Source: Acidobacteriota bacterium
GTDB taxonomy: Bacteria; Acidobacteriota; Blastocatellia; Pyrinomonadales; Pyrinomonadaceae
Direction of reading: 5' to 3'
Length of the DNA stretch: 13,204 nt
Assembly: GCA_003222935.1 (NCBI GenBank)
Contig: QHXL01000328.1
Location: 469-13,672 of the forward strand
Shown: positions 1 to 6,676 of the stretch, in pieces
Layout of the letters: the number at the start of each line of letters is the position of its first letter
How positions within the stretch are numbered: the first letter of the stretch is position 1
Made by a program: the position numbers and the translations under genes
Notes under the pieces: model-generated
Told to the model about the DNA's origin: nothing
Database searches by the model: none
What the model saw: the letters and a program-made list of their open reading frames with translations, nothing else

Positions 1-1101
1 TTTAGAGATCGCCGCACGCGAAGCATCATCCTTCGCAGCGTTAATTCGTGCCCGTGCCGACCTTACCATTATGTCCAGCCTTCTCGCTTCGTCGAAACGC
101 ATATCCACAGCCGCGACCAGCGAGCGAGTCACACTCAAGAAGACATCCGGACTGACCTGGCTTCCGGCCTTGGTTCTTTCATCCAGTAACTGACGAATCT
201 GCTCCCGTCGCAGGGCAATGTCTTTGTTGAAACGAAGCACAAGGGCGTCGATCACATACTGAAGGTACGCACGGCGCACCTCGGATGAGGTGGGGTCAGT
301 TCCTTCCGGAACAATTGCGTAATAGTCGTCGAGGATAACGCGAAAATTGATAGCGCCTCGTGGTGCCAACAGGTCAGGGAGTACCAGGAAGCGTCGCTCC
401 TTTTGACGCGAGGAATAGTTCTTCGTTTTATTATCTTTCTTCTTTGTTGAGGGCGTCTTAATCTCAACGCGCTCCAAAGTCATCGTAATCGGCCTGGTGT
501 GCAGATAAGTCAAAAGGGCTCGCACTAACTCAGCGGTTGGTTGACGCAATCTGTCGCCCTCGGCTTGATAAGCGCGAACATAGTCAACCATGTGTTCCTC
601 GATTCCTGACCGCCTGTAGAACTCACGAACCAACGGCGCAAAATCAAGTACTTCTAAAAGTCCCGACGGTAGATCTTCCGAACGTTCGGGCTCGGTTAAT
701 TCCGGCACCGGGGACAGTGCGAGAGCAAGTGAAACATAACGGGAAGCTTGATCTGCGGGTGTGGCCGGCGCCGGGAGTCGATTGCGTTCATAGAAGGTAC
801 GCATCCGTTGACGGAGATCAGGATCGAGTGCGGCCAGGTCACGGATTACCTTTGCTCTGAAAGATGTTGGTTCCCGACCCGGCTGGGAATCGAATCCGGC
901 AGCCTCGAGGGCAGCCATCATCACTATCAACCGGGTGTCCGCCTGAAAACTGACGCCGTACTCTGCGATGTCAAACAAAACCCCCGGTCGTTGCTGAACT
1001 GGCGGGGGAACTGGACGTGGAGAAGGTGACGGAGTCGCGGTTTGGGCCGAGGCGAGCTGAGTCGCAAGGACAAATAAGAGGATAAATAGACACTGCTTCA
1101 T
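1..1101 (-). CDS. Secreted protein of unknown function, C-terminus outside window
   Basis: This is a reading frame open from an ATG at 1099-1101 to the left edge (367 codons, no stop), so the C-terminus is missing. I do not recognise the family. Residues 1-19 form a signal peptide (MKQ, hydrophobic core LFILLFVLA, then an ASA-Q cleavage site). A Pro/Ser-rich linker follows (about 21-40, with PSPSPRPVPPP). The rest is soluble, charged and probably helical, with a Lys-rich patch near residues 209-232 (KKKDNKTK) and many Arg/Asp/Glu near the end. It is probably periplasmic or surface-exposed. No catalytic motif is visible. The Shine-Dalgarno is weak (GAGCAG about 11 nt upstream). The gene lies 107 bp downstream of the DUF2062 gene on the same strand and could be co-transcribed or have its own promoter. 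Existence of the gene is well supported by uninterrupted coding and the signal peptide; function is unknown. Confidence 0.8.
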   Translation of the reverse strand, partial: MKQCLFILLFVLATQLASAQTATPSPSPRPVPPPVQQRPGVLFDIAEYGVSFQADTRLIVMMAALEAAGFDSQPGREPTSFRAKVIRDLAALDPDLRQRMRTFYERNRLPAPATPADQASRYVSLALALSPVPELTEPERSEDLPSGLLEVLDFAPLVREFYRRSGIEEHMVDYVRAYQAEGDRLRQPTAELVRALLTYLHTRPITMTLERVEIKTPSTKKKDNKTKNYSSRQKERRFLVLPDLLAPRGAINFRVILDDYYAIVPEGTDPTSSEVRRAYLQYVIDALVLRFNKDIALRREQIRQLLDERTKAGSQVSPDVFLSVTRSLVAAVDMRFDEARRLDIMVRSARARINAAKDDASRAAISK

Positions 1102-1208
1102 AAATCGAAATCTGCTCAATTCGTTGATATTTTGCAAAGCTGATAAGTGAACTAACCGAGAAGTAGATGCGCAACAAGGTTCTTGCCGATGCCAACCTCT
1201 GTCCGCAA

Positions 1209-1676
1209 TCAGGGAGCCTTGCGACTGCGGTACGCGCGTAACGCCCGCAATGTTAGCGGATAAGCCACGACCGAACAAACGACCGAAAGAATCATCCCGC
1301 CAACCGCAAAGGGTTCGACGATGTTTCTGCTGTGCACAAAGATTTCCCGGTAATACTCACTCGTGAAAATCCGAGGATGCTTCAACAGCTCCAGTCCCTC
1401 AGGCGGAATTCCCAGGGGACGACCGAGGACAAATGCCCCTACTGCATAAGAGACGATAATTATCGGAACCAGCGTAAGAAACGGATTGTTGATAAAAGTG
1501 CCCGCATAGATCGCCACCTTGTTAAAGCGAAAGATAAAAGCGACCAGGGTCGCCATGATTGTGTGAAGTCCAAGAAATGGTGAGAAGGCTATAAAGATGC
1601 CTATTGAAAAAGCGAGCGCCGTCCGCTCGGGTGGATCATCGATCGCAAGCAGACGGCGAAAAGCAGCTCGAAGCAT
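1209..1676 (-). CDS. DUF2062 domain-containing membrane protein
   Basis: The 155-residue product matches the DUF2062 pattern: a short basic N-terminus, then hydrophobic segments at about 20-50, 55-85 and 120-145, with the motif FINNPFLTLVP (61-71) resembling the family's NPxT signature. DUF2062 proteins are small inner-membrane proteins, sometimes fused to or encoded near glycosyltransferases; their molecular role is not established. The start is an ATG at 1674-1676 without a clear Shine-Dalgarno sequence. The gene follows the second STAS gene by 78 bp on the same strand, and an 8-bp inverted repeat in that gap may partly separate the transcripts. No functional link to the partner-switch genes can be read from the sequence. 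Family assignment is fairly secure; function is not. Confidence 0.82.
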   Translation of the reverse strand: MLRAAFRRLLAIDDPPERTALAFSIGIFIAFSPFLGLHTIMATLVAFIFRFNKVAIYAGTFINNPFLTLVPIIIVSYAVGAFVLGRPLGIPPEGLELLKHPRIFTSEYYREIFVHSRNIVEPFAVGGMILSVVCSVVAYPLTLRALRAYRSRKAP

Positions 1677-1712
1677 GTGGTTTCAAGTTTCGAATTTTGG
1701 CTTCAAGTAATG

Positions 1713-1746
1713 CGGATTTCCAACTCAAAACCGAACTCGAAATCCG
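1713..1746 (-). terminator. Possible weak hairpin between STAS gene and DUF2062 gene
   Basis: CGGATTTC (1713-1720) and GAAATCCG (1739-1746) form a perfect 8-bp inverted repeat with an 18-nt loop, starting about 9 bp past the STAS stop codon. There is no T-run on the minus-strand exit side, so it is at best a weak or mRNA-stabilising structure and not a convincing intrinsic terminator. Confidence 0.3.
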
Positions 1747-1754
1747 AAACAGTT

Positions 1755-2102
1755 TTACTGAAAACTCTTCAGGGCTTCTGCTTCATCCTCGAAGACATCG
1801 AAGACAGTAAGCAGCTTTGTAATAACCAGGAGACTCTGGATTTTGTCAGTCAAGTTCAACAGTTTGAGTTGACCACCCTGTCGACGAACGGTGGTGTAGT
1901 TCGCAATCAACTCTCCGATACCACTTGAATCGATGTACTTCACTCCGGCGAGGTTTAGCAGCATCTTCTTTTTTCCACCGTCTGCCAAACCACGAATTGC
2001 GTCGCGAAGAGCGATGCTGCCTTCCCCGATTCGCACGGCACCATTCATGTCGAGGATGGTAACGTCTCCAGCCTGTCGTTCTTTCACTTCAAGCTCAGCC
2101 AT
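1755..2102 (-). CDS. STAS-domain anti-sigma factor antagonist (copy 1)
   Basis: The 115-residue protein is a single STAS domain of the SpoIIAA/RsbV type. It contains the motif [10 protein letters not shown] (56-65). The second serine (S60, by analogy with SpoIIAA Ser58) is the expected phosphoacceptor, with S59 next to it. In this family the unphosphorylated form binds the anti-sigma kinase and releases its target; the kinase inactivates it by phosphorylation. The ATG start at 2100-2102 has a good ribosome binding site (GGAG, 9 nt upstream). It lies 29 bp downstream of a paralogue of identical length, sharing 78 of 115 residues by my hand alignment; differences cluster in residues 20-47 and 66-78. 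It is probably the last gene of a three-gene kinase-STAS-STAS operon. Family assignment is very secure; the partner it controls is unknown. Confidence 0.93.
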   Translation of the reverse strand: MAELEVKERQAGDVTILDMNGAVRIGEGSIALRDAIRGLADGGKKKMLLNLAGVKYIDSSGIGELIANYTTVRRQGGQLKLLNLTDKIQSLLVITKLLTVFDVFEDEAEALKSFQ

Positions 2103-2131
2103 AGTGTTTCTCCAGCGTGAAAGCTGTCAGC

Positions 2132-2479
2132 TTACTTGTAGCTATTGAGCGCTTCAGCTTCGTTTTCGTAAACATCAAAAACCGTCAAAAGCTTCGTGAT
2201 GGTCAACAGGTCCTGGAGCTTTTGCGTAAGGTTGAGCAGCTTTAACTCACCGTTGTCCTTATTGATTGCTGTATAGGAGGAAACCAACTCACCGATGCCG
2301 CTCGAATCGATATAACCAACTCCGGCAAGATTCAAGAGAATCCTTTTCTTTTGTTCTTCGAGGAGCCGGCGGATTGCAGTGCGCAAAGCAACGCTACCTT
2401 CACCGATTGTAATTTTCCCACTCATGTCAAGAACGGTTACATCTCCGGCTTGACGTTCCGTGATATTCAACTCAGCCAT
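2132..2479 (-). CDS. STAS-domain anti-sigma factor antagonist (copy 2)
   Basis: The 115-residue single STAS domain is the tandem paralogue of the next downstream gene. It keeps the motif [10 protein letters not shown] (56-65), with S60 as predicted phosphoacceptor, and the shared C-terminal stretch TKLLTVFDV. It starts with an ATG at 2477-2479 after a strong ribosome binding site (AAGGAGA). The anti-sigma kinase gene ends 30 bp upstream, so the three genes are likely one transcript. The expected role is to bind and titrate the GHKL kinase when unphosphorylated. Differences from the other copy in surface regions (for example residues 20-24 and 41-47) would allow different partners or different phosphatases, but this is inference. 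Confidence 0.93.
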   Translation of the reverse strand: MAELNITERQAGDVTVLDMSGKITIGEGSVALRTAIRRLLEEQKKRILLNLAGVGYIDSSGIGELVSSYTAINKDNGELKLLNLTQKLQDLLTITKLLTVFDVYENEAEALNSYK

Positions 2480-2509
2480 GTTCAGAAATCTCCTTATCTG
2501 CTAGTACGA

Positions 2510-2959
2510 CTATCGTCGCTTCAGCATGCGTACTGTTGTGCCACCCTCGGGTGGAACGAACCAGACAACTTCATCCATGAAATTACGCATGAAAAGAATT
2601 CCACGTCCGGAAGTTTTAAGTAAGTTCTCTTCTGCTGTCGGGTCTGGGACTTCGTTTGGGTTGAAACCGGTGCCCTGATCATGGACGCTGATTTCGACAG
2701 CTTCAGGCGAGCTTTTTAAGATGATGTCAACAACCTTGTCCTCGTCTTTACTGTTACCGTGCACTACTGCGTTGGTAACGGCCTCGCGAACAGCCATGTC
2801 AATTCCAAAAGCTGCGTCGTCACTGACACCCGAGCGACTGACAAAGTCCGCTACAGCGGCGGCCGCCTCGGCGACCGTCTCAATACGGCTCGGTAAACTT
2901 AGCTCGGTCGTCTCTTCCGTCACAGGGTTCAGGCATGGCCTCTCCGAAAGCCACTCCAC
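2510..2959 (-). CDS. Anti-sigma regulatory factor, GHKL serine kinase (RsbW/SpoIIAB-like)
   Basis: The 149-residue protein has the HATPase_c fold of RsbW/SpoIIAB kinases. It shows an N-box (REAVTNAVVHGN, about 58-69), a G1 box (DQGTGF, about 94-99) and a G2 box (GRGILFM, about 118-124). Such proteins hold a sigma factor or another target inactive and phosphorylate STAS antagonists on serine. Two antagonists follow immediately, which fits a partner-switch operon. The start is a GTG at 2957-2959 with AAAGG a few bases upstream; there is no upstream ATG before the in-frame stop, and an alternative GTG at 2921-2923 would remove 12 residues. No sigma factor or PP2C phosphatase is nearby. Whether the target is a sigma factor or another protein cannot be told from the sequence. 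Confidence 0.92.
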   Translation of the reverse strand: MEWLSERPCLNPVTEETTELSLPSRIETVAEAAAAVADFVSRSGVSDDAAFGIDMAVREAVTNAVVHGNSKDEDKVVDIILKSSPEAVEISVHDQGTGFNPNEVPDPTAEENLLKTSGRGILFMRNFMDEVVWFVPPEGGTTVRMLKRR

Positions 2960-3011
2960 GAGGACCTTTGGCTGCTTTCTTAAACGTCCGACACTTCCCG
3001 GAAGTCTGAGG

Positions 3012-3040
3012 GTTTAACATGCTGGCTAGCTGAGTGTCAA
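3012..3040 (-). promoter_or_regulatory. Candidate promoter of the partner-switch operon
   Basis: On the minus strand an exact TTGACA (3035-3040) is followed after 17 bp by TTAAAC (3012-3017), a poor match to a -10 box. Transcription would start near 3005, about 45 nt before the GTG start of the kinase gene. The perfect -35 and spacing favour it; the weak -10 keeps confidence low. Confidence 0.35.
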
Positions 3041-3122
3041 GAATATGGATAGTTTGGAGAGCCGGCGAGTTTTGATTTGCCTTCAAGCACCAGGGCCCTG
3101 GCTAAATCTTCCAAAACTAAGC

Positions 3123-3137
3123 CACCTCGACGAGGTG
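3123..3137 (-). terminator. Hairpin downstream of response regulator
   Basis: CACCTCG and CGAGGTG flank a single central base, giving a near-perfect dyad 12 bp past the response-regulator stop. On the minus strand it is followed by GCTTAGTTTTGG, a T-rich but interrupted tail. It could act as a weak intrinsic terminator separating the regulator from the partner-switch operon. The perfect symmetry would also fit a protein-binding site. Confidence 0.4.
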
Positions 3138-3149
3138 AGGTTTGCGCGG

Positions 3150-3536
3150 TCAAACAATAAATCCCAAACTCTTAAGCGCTTTATCTAGATCTCCGAGATC
3201 CAAAGGTTTACTGATGTATTCGTTACAACCAGCTTCGTGAGCCGCTTCTTCCATTCCATAAACGTCATATGCGGTGATGGCAACAATAGGAATCTGCTCC
3301 ACCGCACCCTTCATCATGCGAACGTATTTGATCGTTTCGAGTCCATCGAGGACAGGCATATTAAGGTCGATTATTATCAGATGCGGGTGCTGTTTCGACG
3401 TAATGTCCAGTGCTTCGCGACCATTACTCGCCTCGAGAACACGATAACCCTTTATCTCGAGCGCATGCTTCAACATTACTCGCGTGTCTTGCGAGTCTTC
3501 TGCCACTAGGACAGTAGGAGAAAGGAAAGCAGACAC
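3150..3536 (-). CDS. Single-domain response regulator (CheY-like receiver)
   Basis: The 128-residue protein is one receiver domain with no output domain. The acidic pair E13-D14, the phosphoacceptor D57 (IIIDLNMP), the switch residues T88 and Y90 (AITAY) and K110 (SKP) are all present, so it should accept phosphate from a histidine kinase that is not in the window. It would act by protein-protein contact. The start is a GTG at 3534-3536 with AGAGG a few bases upstream. It lies 190 bp upstream of the anti-sigma kinase on the same strand and is divergent from aroA. The position next to the partner-switch genes suggests, but does not show, a shared signalling pathway. Confidence 0.93.
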   Translation of the reverse strand: MSAFLSPTVLVAEDSQDTRVMLKHALEIKGYRVLEASNGREALDITSKQHPHLIIIDLNMPVLDGLETIKYVRMMKGAVEQIPIVAITAYDVYGMEEAAHEAGCNEYISKPLDLGDLDKALKSLGFIV

Positions 3537-3610
3537 GATGGACCTCTGGCATTCAAGCCTGATGTATAGTTTCTCTTTTTAGGGGGGGACTAATACCGTG
3601 GGGAATTAAA

Positions 3611-3638
3611 TCGACTGACCTTGAGGCTCATTTATAAC
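3611..3638 (+). promoter_or_regulatory. Candidate sigma-70 promoter of aroA-aroK
   Basis: TCGACT (3611-3616) and TATAAC (3633-3638) are separated by 16 bp and lie about 60 bp upstream of the aroA start. The -10 box matches five of six consensus bases and the -35 four of six. A TTGAGG hexamer occurs inside the spacer (3621-3626), again at 3643-3648, and inverted as CCTCAA at 3660-3665, a possible operator arrangement. Confidence 0.4.
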
Positions 3639-3696
3639 ACGGTTGAGGGGTTAGCGCCGCCTCAAGTGGCACAAAAGAATGGAAACATTGTCATAA

Positions 3697-4986
3697 ATGA
3701 AACTGCATCCAGTTAACCGAATCAACGGTCACCTCCCCCTGGCGGGTGATAAATCCATTTCGCACCGGGTGGCACTGATTGCCGCTTTGGCCTCGGGATA
3801 CTCGAGAATCACCAACTTTTCCAGTGCACAGGACTGTGCTTCAACTCTTTCCTGCCTCAATCAATTAGGCGTTGAAATCGAGAGATCAGGCAACGAAGTA
3901 CGGATCCACGGTGCGAAACTACGCTCACCCGCGGACCCGCTCGATTGTGGAAATAGTGGCACTACTATGCGAATTCTGACCGGTGTTTTGGCTGGTCAGA
4001 ACTTTTCTTCAAAACTCGTCGGAGACGACTCTCTAAGTTCGCGACCGATGCGACGTATTATCGAACCACTCGAATTGATGGGAGCAAAGATTAGTTCCAA
4101 CGACGGCAAGCCTCCACTGCTTGTGGAGGGCTCCAACGACCTTCGGCCGATTTCTTACAAACTCCCCATGGCAAGCGCCCAGGTAAAGTCGGCAATCTTA
4201 TTTGCAGCACTTGGGACTCATGGTCGGACCCAAGTAAAAGAGTCGTCACTGTCGAGAGATCACACAGAACGACTATTCAACGGCTTTGGCGTTAACGTCA
4301 TTACAGATCATGACCTGACTGTCACCCTTGATGGTCCAGCGCAACTAGTTGGCGGTGATATCAGGATTCCCGGCGACGTCTCTTCTGCAGCCTACTTTAT
4401 TGCTGCCGCTATGTTGTTGCCAAATTCGACACTGACCATAGATTCAGTTGGTCTGAACCCGACCCGGGCAGAGTTCTTATCTGTCTTTCGAAAATGGGGT
4501 GCCAACATAACAATCGAAAATCTTCAGACCGAACACAACGAACCTGTCGGCACAGTCGTCGTCAAAGGCGGACTCAACTCGATCGAGATCGCTCAAGGTG
4601 ATCGCCGTCTCGACGGGGCCCAAATACCCGCGCTGATCGATGAACTTCCGTTACTGGCAGTTGTTGGAAGTCAGGTAGCGGGTGGAATTGAGATCAGGGA
4701 TGCGGGCGAACTTCGGCACAAGGAGAGCGATCGGCTGCGCGCCACCGCCATTAACTTGCGAAAGATGGGTTGTGAAGTGGAGGAGTACGAAGATGGACTG
4801 GCGATCGATGGACCGACCCGGCTGATTGGCGTTCCACTCGAGTCGTTTGGAGATCATCGAATTGCGATGGCTTTTAGCGTTGCTGCGTTGGTTGCCGATG
4901 GTCCAACTGAGATTTCCGGCGCTGATTGTGTCGACATTTCGTTTCCAGAGTTTTTCAAACTGCTGGATGGACTAACCGCCAGTTAG
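3697..4986 (+). CDS. aroA: 3-phosphoshikimate 1-carboxyvinyltransferase (EPSP synthase, class II-type motifs)
   Basis: The 429-residue cytoplasmic enzyme joins shikimate 3-phosphate and phosphoenolpyruvate to give EPSP, the sixth step of the shikimate pathway. Family landmarks are GDKSISHR (17-24), CGNSGTTMR (the NxGT phosphoenolpyruvate loop), RPMRRIIEPL, SAQVKSA, RDHTER, PGDVSSAAYFIAAA, NPTRAEF and HKESDRLR near the C-terminus. RxHxE, GDKx with a non-Ala residue, SAQxK and NxTR are the four motifs used to define class II EPSP synthases. The residue after NS in the PEP loop is the usual Gly, not the Ala of the Agrobacterium CP4 enzyme, so strong glyphosate insensitivity should not be assumed. 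Length is normal. The ATG start lacks a strong ribosome binding site. The aroK gene follows after 6 bp, so the two are clearly an operon. Confidence 0.97.
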   Translation: MKLHPVNRINGHLPLAGDKSISHRVALIAALASGYSRITNFSSAQDCASTLSCLNQLGVEIERSGNEVRIHGAKLRSPADPLDCGNSGTTMRILTGVLAGQNFSSKLVGDDSLSSRPMRRIIEPLELMGAKISSNDGKPPLLVEGSNDLRPISYKLPMASAQVKSAILFAALGTHGRTQVKESSLSRDHTERLFNGFGVNVITDHDLTVTLDGPAQLVGGDIRIPGDVSSAAYFIAAAMLLPNSTLTIDSVGLNPTRAEFLSVFRKWGANITIENLQTEHNEPVGTVVVKGGLNSIEIAQGDRRLDGAQIPALIDELPLLAVVGSQVAGGIEIRDAGELRHKESDRLRATAINLRKMGCEVEEYEDGLAIDGPTRLIGVPLESFGDHRIAMAFSVAALVADGPTEISGADCVDISFPEFFKLLDGLTAS

Positions 4987-4992
4987 ATATCG

Positions 4993-5505
4993 ATGAAAGG
5001 ACCTTTTGTCATCACAGGGTTTATGGGATGCGGCAAGAGTGAAGTCGCACGAAGCCTGGCAATTCAGCTCAAGGCAGCAATGGTCGATCTCGACCAGGTG
5101 ATAACGGCAGAGGAGGGACGGTCCCCGGCGGAACTCATCTCGGAAGACGGTGAGCCGGCTTTTCGAACCATCGAGAATCGAATTCTTACCAGGGTATTTC
5201 TCGAGGGTAGTGCCAGGGTTATCTCGCTTGGTGGTGGGGCATGGATCGAGAGTTCAAATCGCGAACTGATTCAACGGCAGGGGGCAACAAGCATCTGGAT
5301 CGACACGCCGTTCGAGATTTGCTGGTCTCGAATTGAAACTGATTCAAATGATCGACCGTTGGGAAGAACACGAGAACAGGCAAGCGCGCTTTTTGATCAC
5401 CGGAGACCAACCTATGCGCTAGCTGATGTTTGCTTGCCCGCCACGGGCGATGAAAGTGCTGATGACTTGGCCACCAGGATCGTGGACGAGTTGAACAGAC
5501 ACTGA
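4993..5505 (+). CDS. aroK: Shikimate kinase
   Basis: The 170-residue P-loop kinase phosphorylates shikimate on the 3-hydroxyl using ATP, giving the substrate of the adjacent aroA product. The Walker A motif is GFMGCGKS (9-16). Shikimate-binding residues are visible: D34 (in DLD), R58 (in AFRTIE), the G80-G82 loop (LGGGAW) and R138 (RRPTY). LID arginine R121 is in NDRPL. Length is typical. The ATG lies 6 bp after the aroA stop with no clear ribosome binding site of its own, which suggests translational coupling. The symbol aroK rather than aroL is by convention. A hairpin terminator begins 8 bp after the stop. Confidence 0.96.
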   Translation: MKGPFVITGFMGCGKSEVARSLAIQLKAAMVDLDQVITAEEGRSPAELISEDGEPAFRTIENRILTRVFLEGSARVISLGGGAWIESSNRELIQRQGATSIWIDTPFEICWSRIETDSNDRPLGRTREQASALFDHRRPTYALADVCLPATGDESADDLATRIVDELNRH

Positions 5506-5513
5506 TGAAACTA

Positions 5514-5545
5514 AACGGCCACGCCAGGGTATCTGCGTGGCCGTT
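5514..5545. terminator. Bidirectional hairpin between aroK and the TonB receptor
   Basis: AACGGCCACGC (5514-5524) and GCGTGGCCGTT (5535-5545) form a perfect 11-bp stem with a 10-nt loop, between the converging stop codons of aroK (5505) and the receptor gene (5567). The minus-strand exit is moderately T-rich (TAGTTTC); the plus-strand exit is not. It probably ends the receptor transcript and may also serve aroK. Confidence 0.6.
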
Positions 5546-5566
5546 AGCGTCGTGGGGAGAGAAAAT

Positions 5567-6676
5567 TCAGAATTTAAACTTCAAAGCAAATTGCATCTGC
5601 CGTGAAGATCCTGAATCTCCCGTGGGAAACCGCGTGTTGGTAATTACACCAAATGCCGTACTGCCAACCTGGGCAGTTCGACCCGGTTGACCGAAGTTAG
5701 CGTGATTGAAGATATCAAATACTTCCCAACGAAACTCGATCAACATGCCTTCCCCAATCTTGGTGCGCTTGATTAGAGACAGGTCCGAGTTGTTGAACCG
5801 AGGTCCAATCAATACGTTTCGACCCATGCTTCCGAAGTGATAGATCGTTTTTCCACCTACGAAAGCGACCGGCAGAATTACTGTCGCTCCCGAGGGGCAT
5901 GAACCTCCCGGCCGAGGGTCGCAAACGAGATTTGGAAAGTACTGGACTCCAATTCCGGTGGGTGCCGCGGTAGGTGAGATCGTGATTGGCCCACTTATGT
6001 CAGGACGCAGCGTGGCCAGTCCGGTCAGGGAGTTTGCATTGGCTGCCGGTATCGCGCCGATAGCACCGGCGTTGCCTGCCAGCAAGGTTACTGGATTACC
6101 ACTCTGCGAATGAGTTATGAACGACAACTGCCATCCTTCCTTTAGTTGATTGCCACTGAACGGCAGCTCGTACAGACCACTCACTACGAAGCGATGACGA
6201 GCGTCGAAGTCGGATAGACCACGATCACCGCGAAGGTCGTAACTGTCCTGAACAGTCACGCCTTGCGAACTCTGTGAGTTGTAGTCAATCGACTTCGAAA
6301 AGGTGTACGAAGCATTGAACTGCAATCCACGCGATAGCCGCTTGGTTGCTGTCGCCCAAAGTGCGTTGTAATTCGAGTTCCCTGTGCCTTCGCGGAAAGT
6401 GATGTTCAGCAAAGGAACATTTGGCGCAATCGGACTGTTGGGGGAAAGCGCCGGAAATCGTCGCACCGGATTCAGAGCGGCATTCAGGAAAGTTTGGTTT
6501 AGGTTCCGTGTGAGCCGCAGGTGCGTGCCTTTTGATCCAAAGTATCCAACCGTAATCCCGAAGCCTCGACCTACCTCACGTTGCACGTTTAGATTCCACG
6601 ACTGAACGTAGGCACTATCAAACTCCGGATCCGACGAGCTTGGTGAAACTGTTGGCGAAGGGCGGATTGGTCGCAT
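5567..6676 (-). CDS. Oar-like TonB-dependent receptor, C-terminal part (frameshifted)
   Basis: This 369-codon frame encodes the C-terminal half of the outer-membrane beta-barrel. It includes the DPEFDSAYVQSWNL region, the segment LNVQREVGRGFGITVGYFGSKGTHL (written here only to locate it near residues 28-52), a FNASYTFSKS strand, and a typical barrel end FALKFKF with terminal Phe. It is not an independent gene: it is offset by +1 from the upstream frame and overlaps its last codons, and residues before DPEF do not look like family sequence. The nominal ATG at 6674-6676 is therefore probably not a real start. Joined with the upstream part, with one base removed, the coding length is 1044 codons including stop, a normal size for Oar-like receptors. 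Whether the break is biological or an assembly error cannot be decided here. Confidence 0.85.
   Translation of the reverse strand: MRPIRPSPTVSPSSSDPEFDSAYVQSWNLNVQREVGRGFGITVGYFGSKGTHLRLTRNLNQTFLNAALNPVRRFPALSPNSPIAPNVPLLNITFREGTGNSNYNALWATATKRLSRGLQFNASYTFSKSIDYNSQSSQGVTVQDSYDLRGDRGLSDFDARHRFVVSGLYELPFSGNQLKEGWQLSFITHSQSGNPVTLLAGNAGAIGAIPAANANSLTGLATLRPDISGPITISPTAAPTGIGVQYFPNLVCDPRPGGSCPSGATVILPVAFVGGKTIYHFGSMGRNVLIGPRFNNSDLSLIKRTKIGEGMLIEFRWEVFDIFNHANFGQPGRTAQVGSTAFGVITNTRFPTGDSGSSRQMQFALKFKF

Noticed and set aside
2880..3086. 68-codon minus-strand frame starting with TTG upstream of the anti-sigma kinase
   Set aside because: It overlaps the kinase start in another frame, begins with a poor TTG start, and crosses the candidate promoter and a palindrome; no family features.
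3679..3696. Six-codon upstream frame METLS-stop directly before the aroA start
   Set aside because: Its TAA abuts the aroA ATG, but it has no ribosome binding site and no informative residues; such frames arise often by chance.
5505..5690. Plus-strand 61-codon frame overlapping the aroK stop (ATGA)
   Set aside because: It runs through the hairpin terminator and then antisense through the receptor C-terminus; no domain and no independent ribosome binding site.
6624..6641. Programmed +1 frameshift in the TonB receptor at GTT TGA, by analogy with the prfB CTT TGA site
   Set aside because: The conserved DPEF residues are encoded in the +1 frame upstream of that site, so a shift at GTT TGA would lose them. 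There is also no properly spaced upstream Shine-Dalgarno-like stimulator. An ordinary indel before DPEF fits better.
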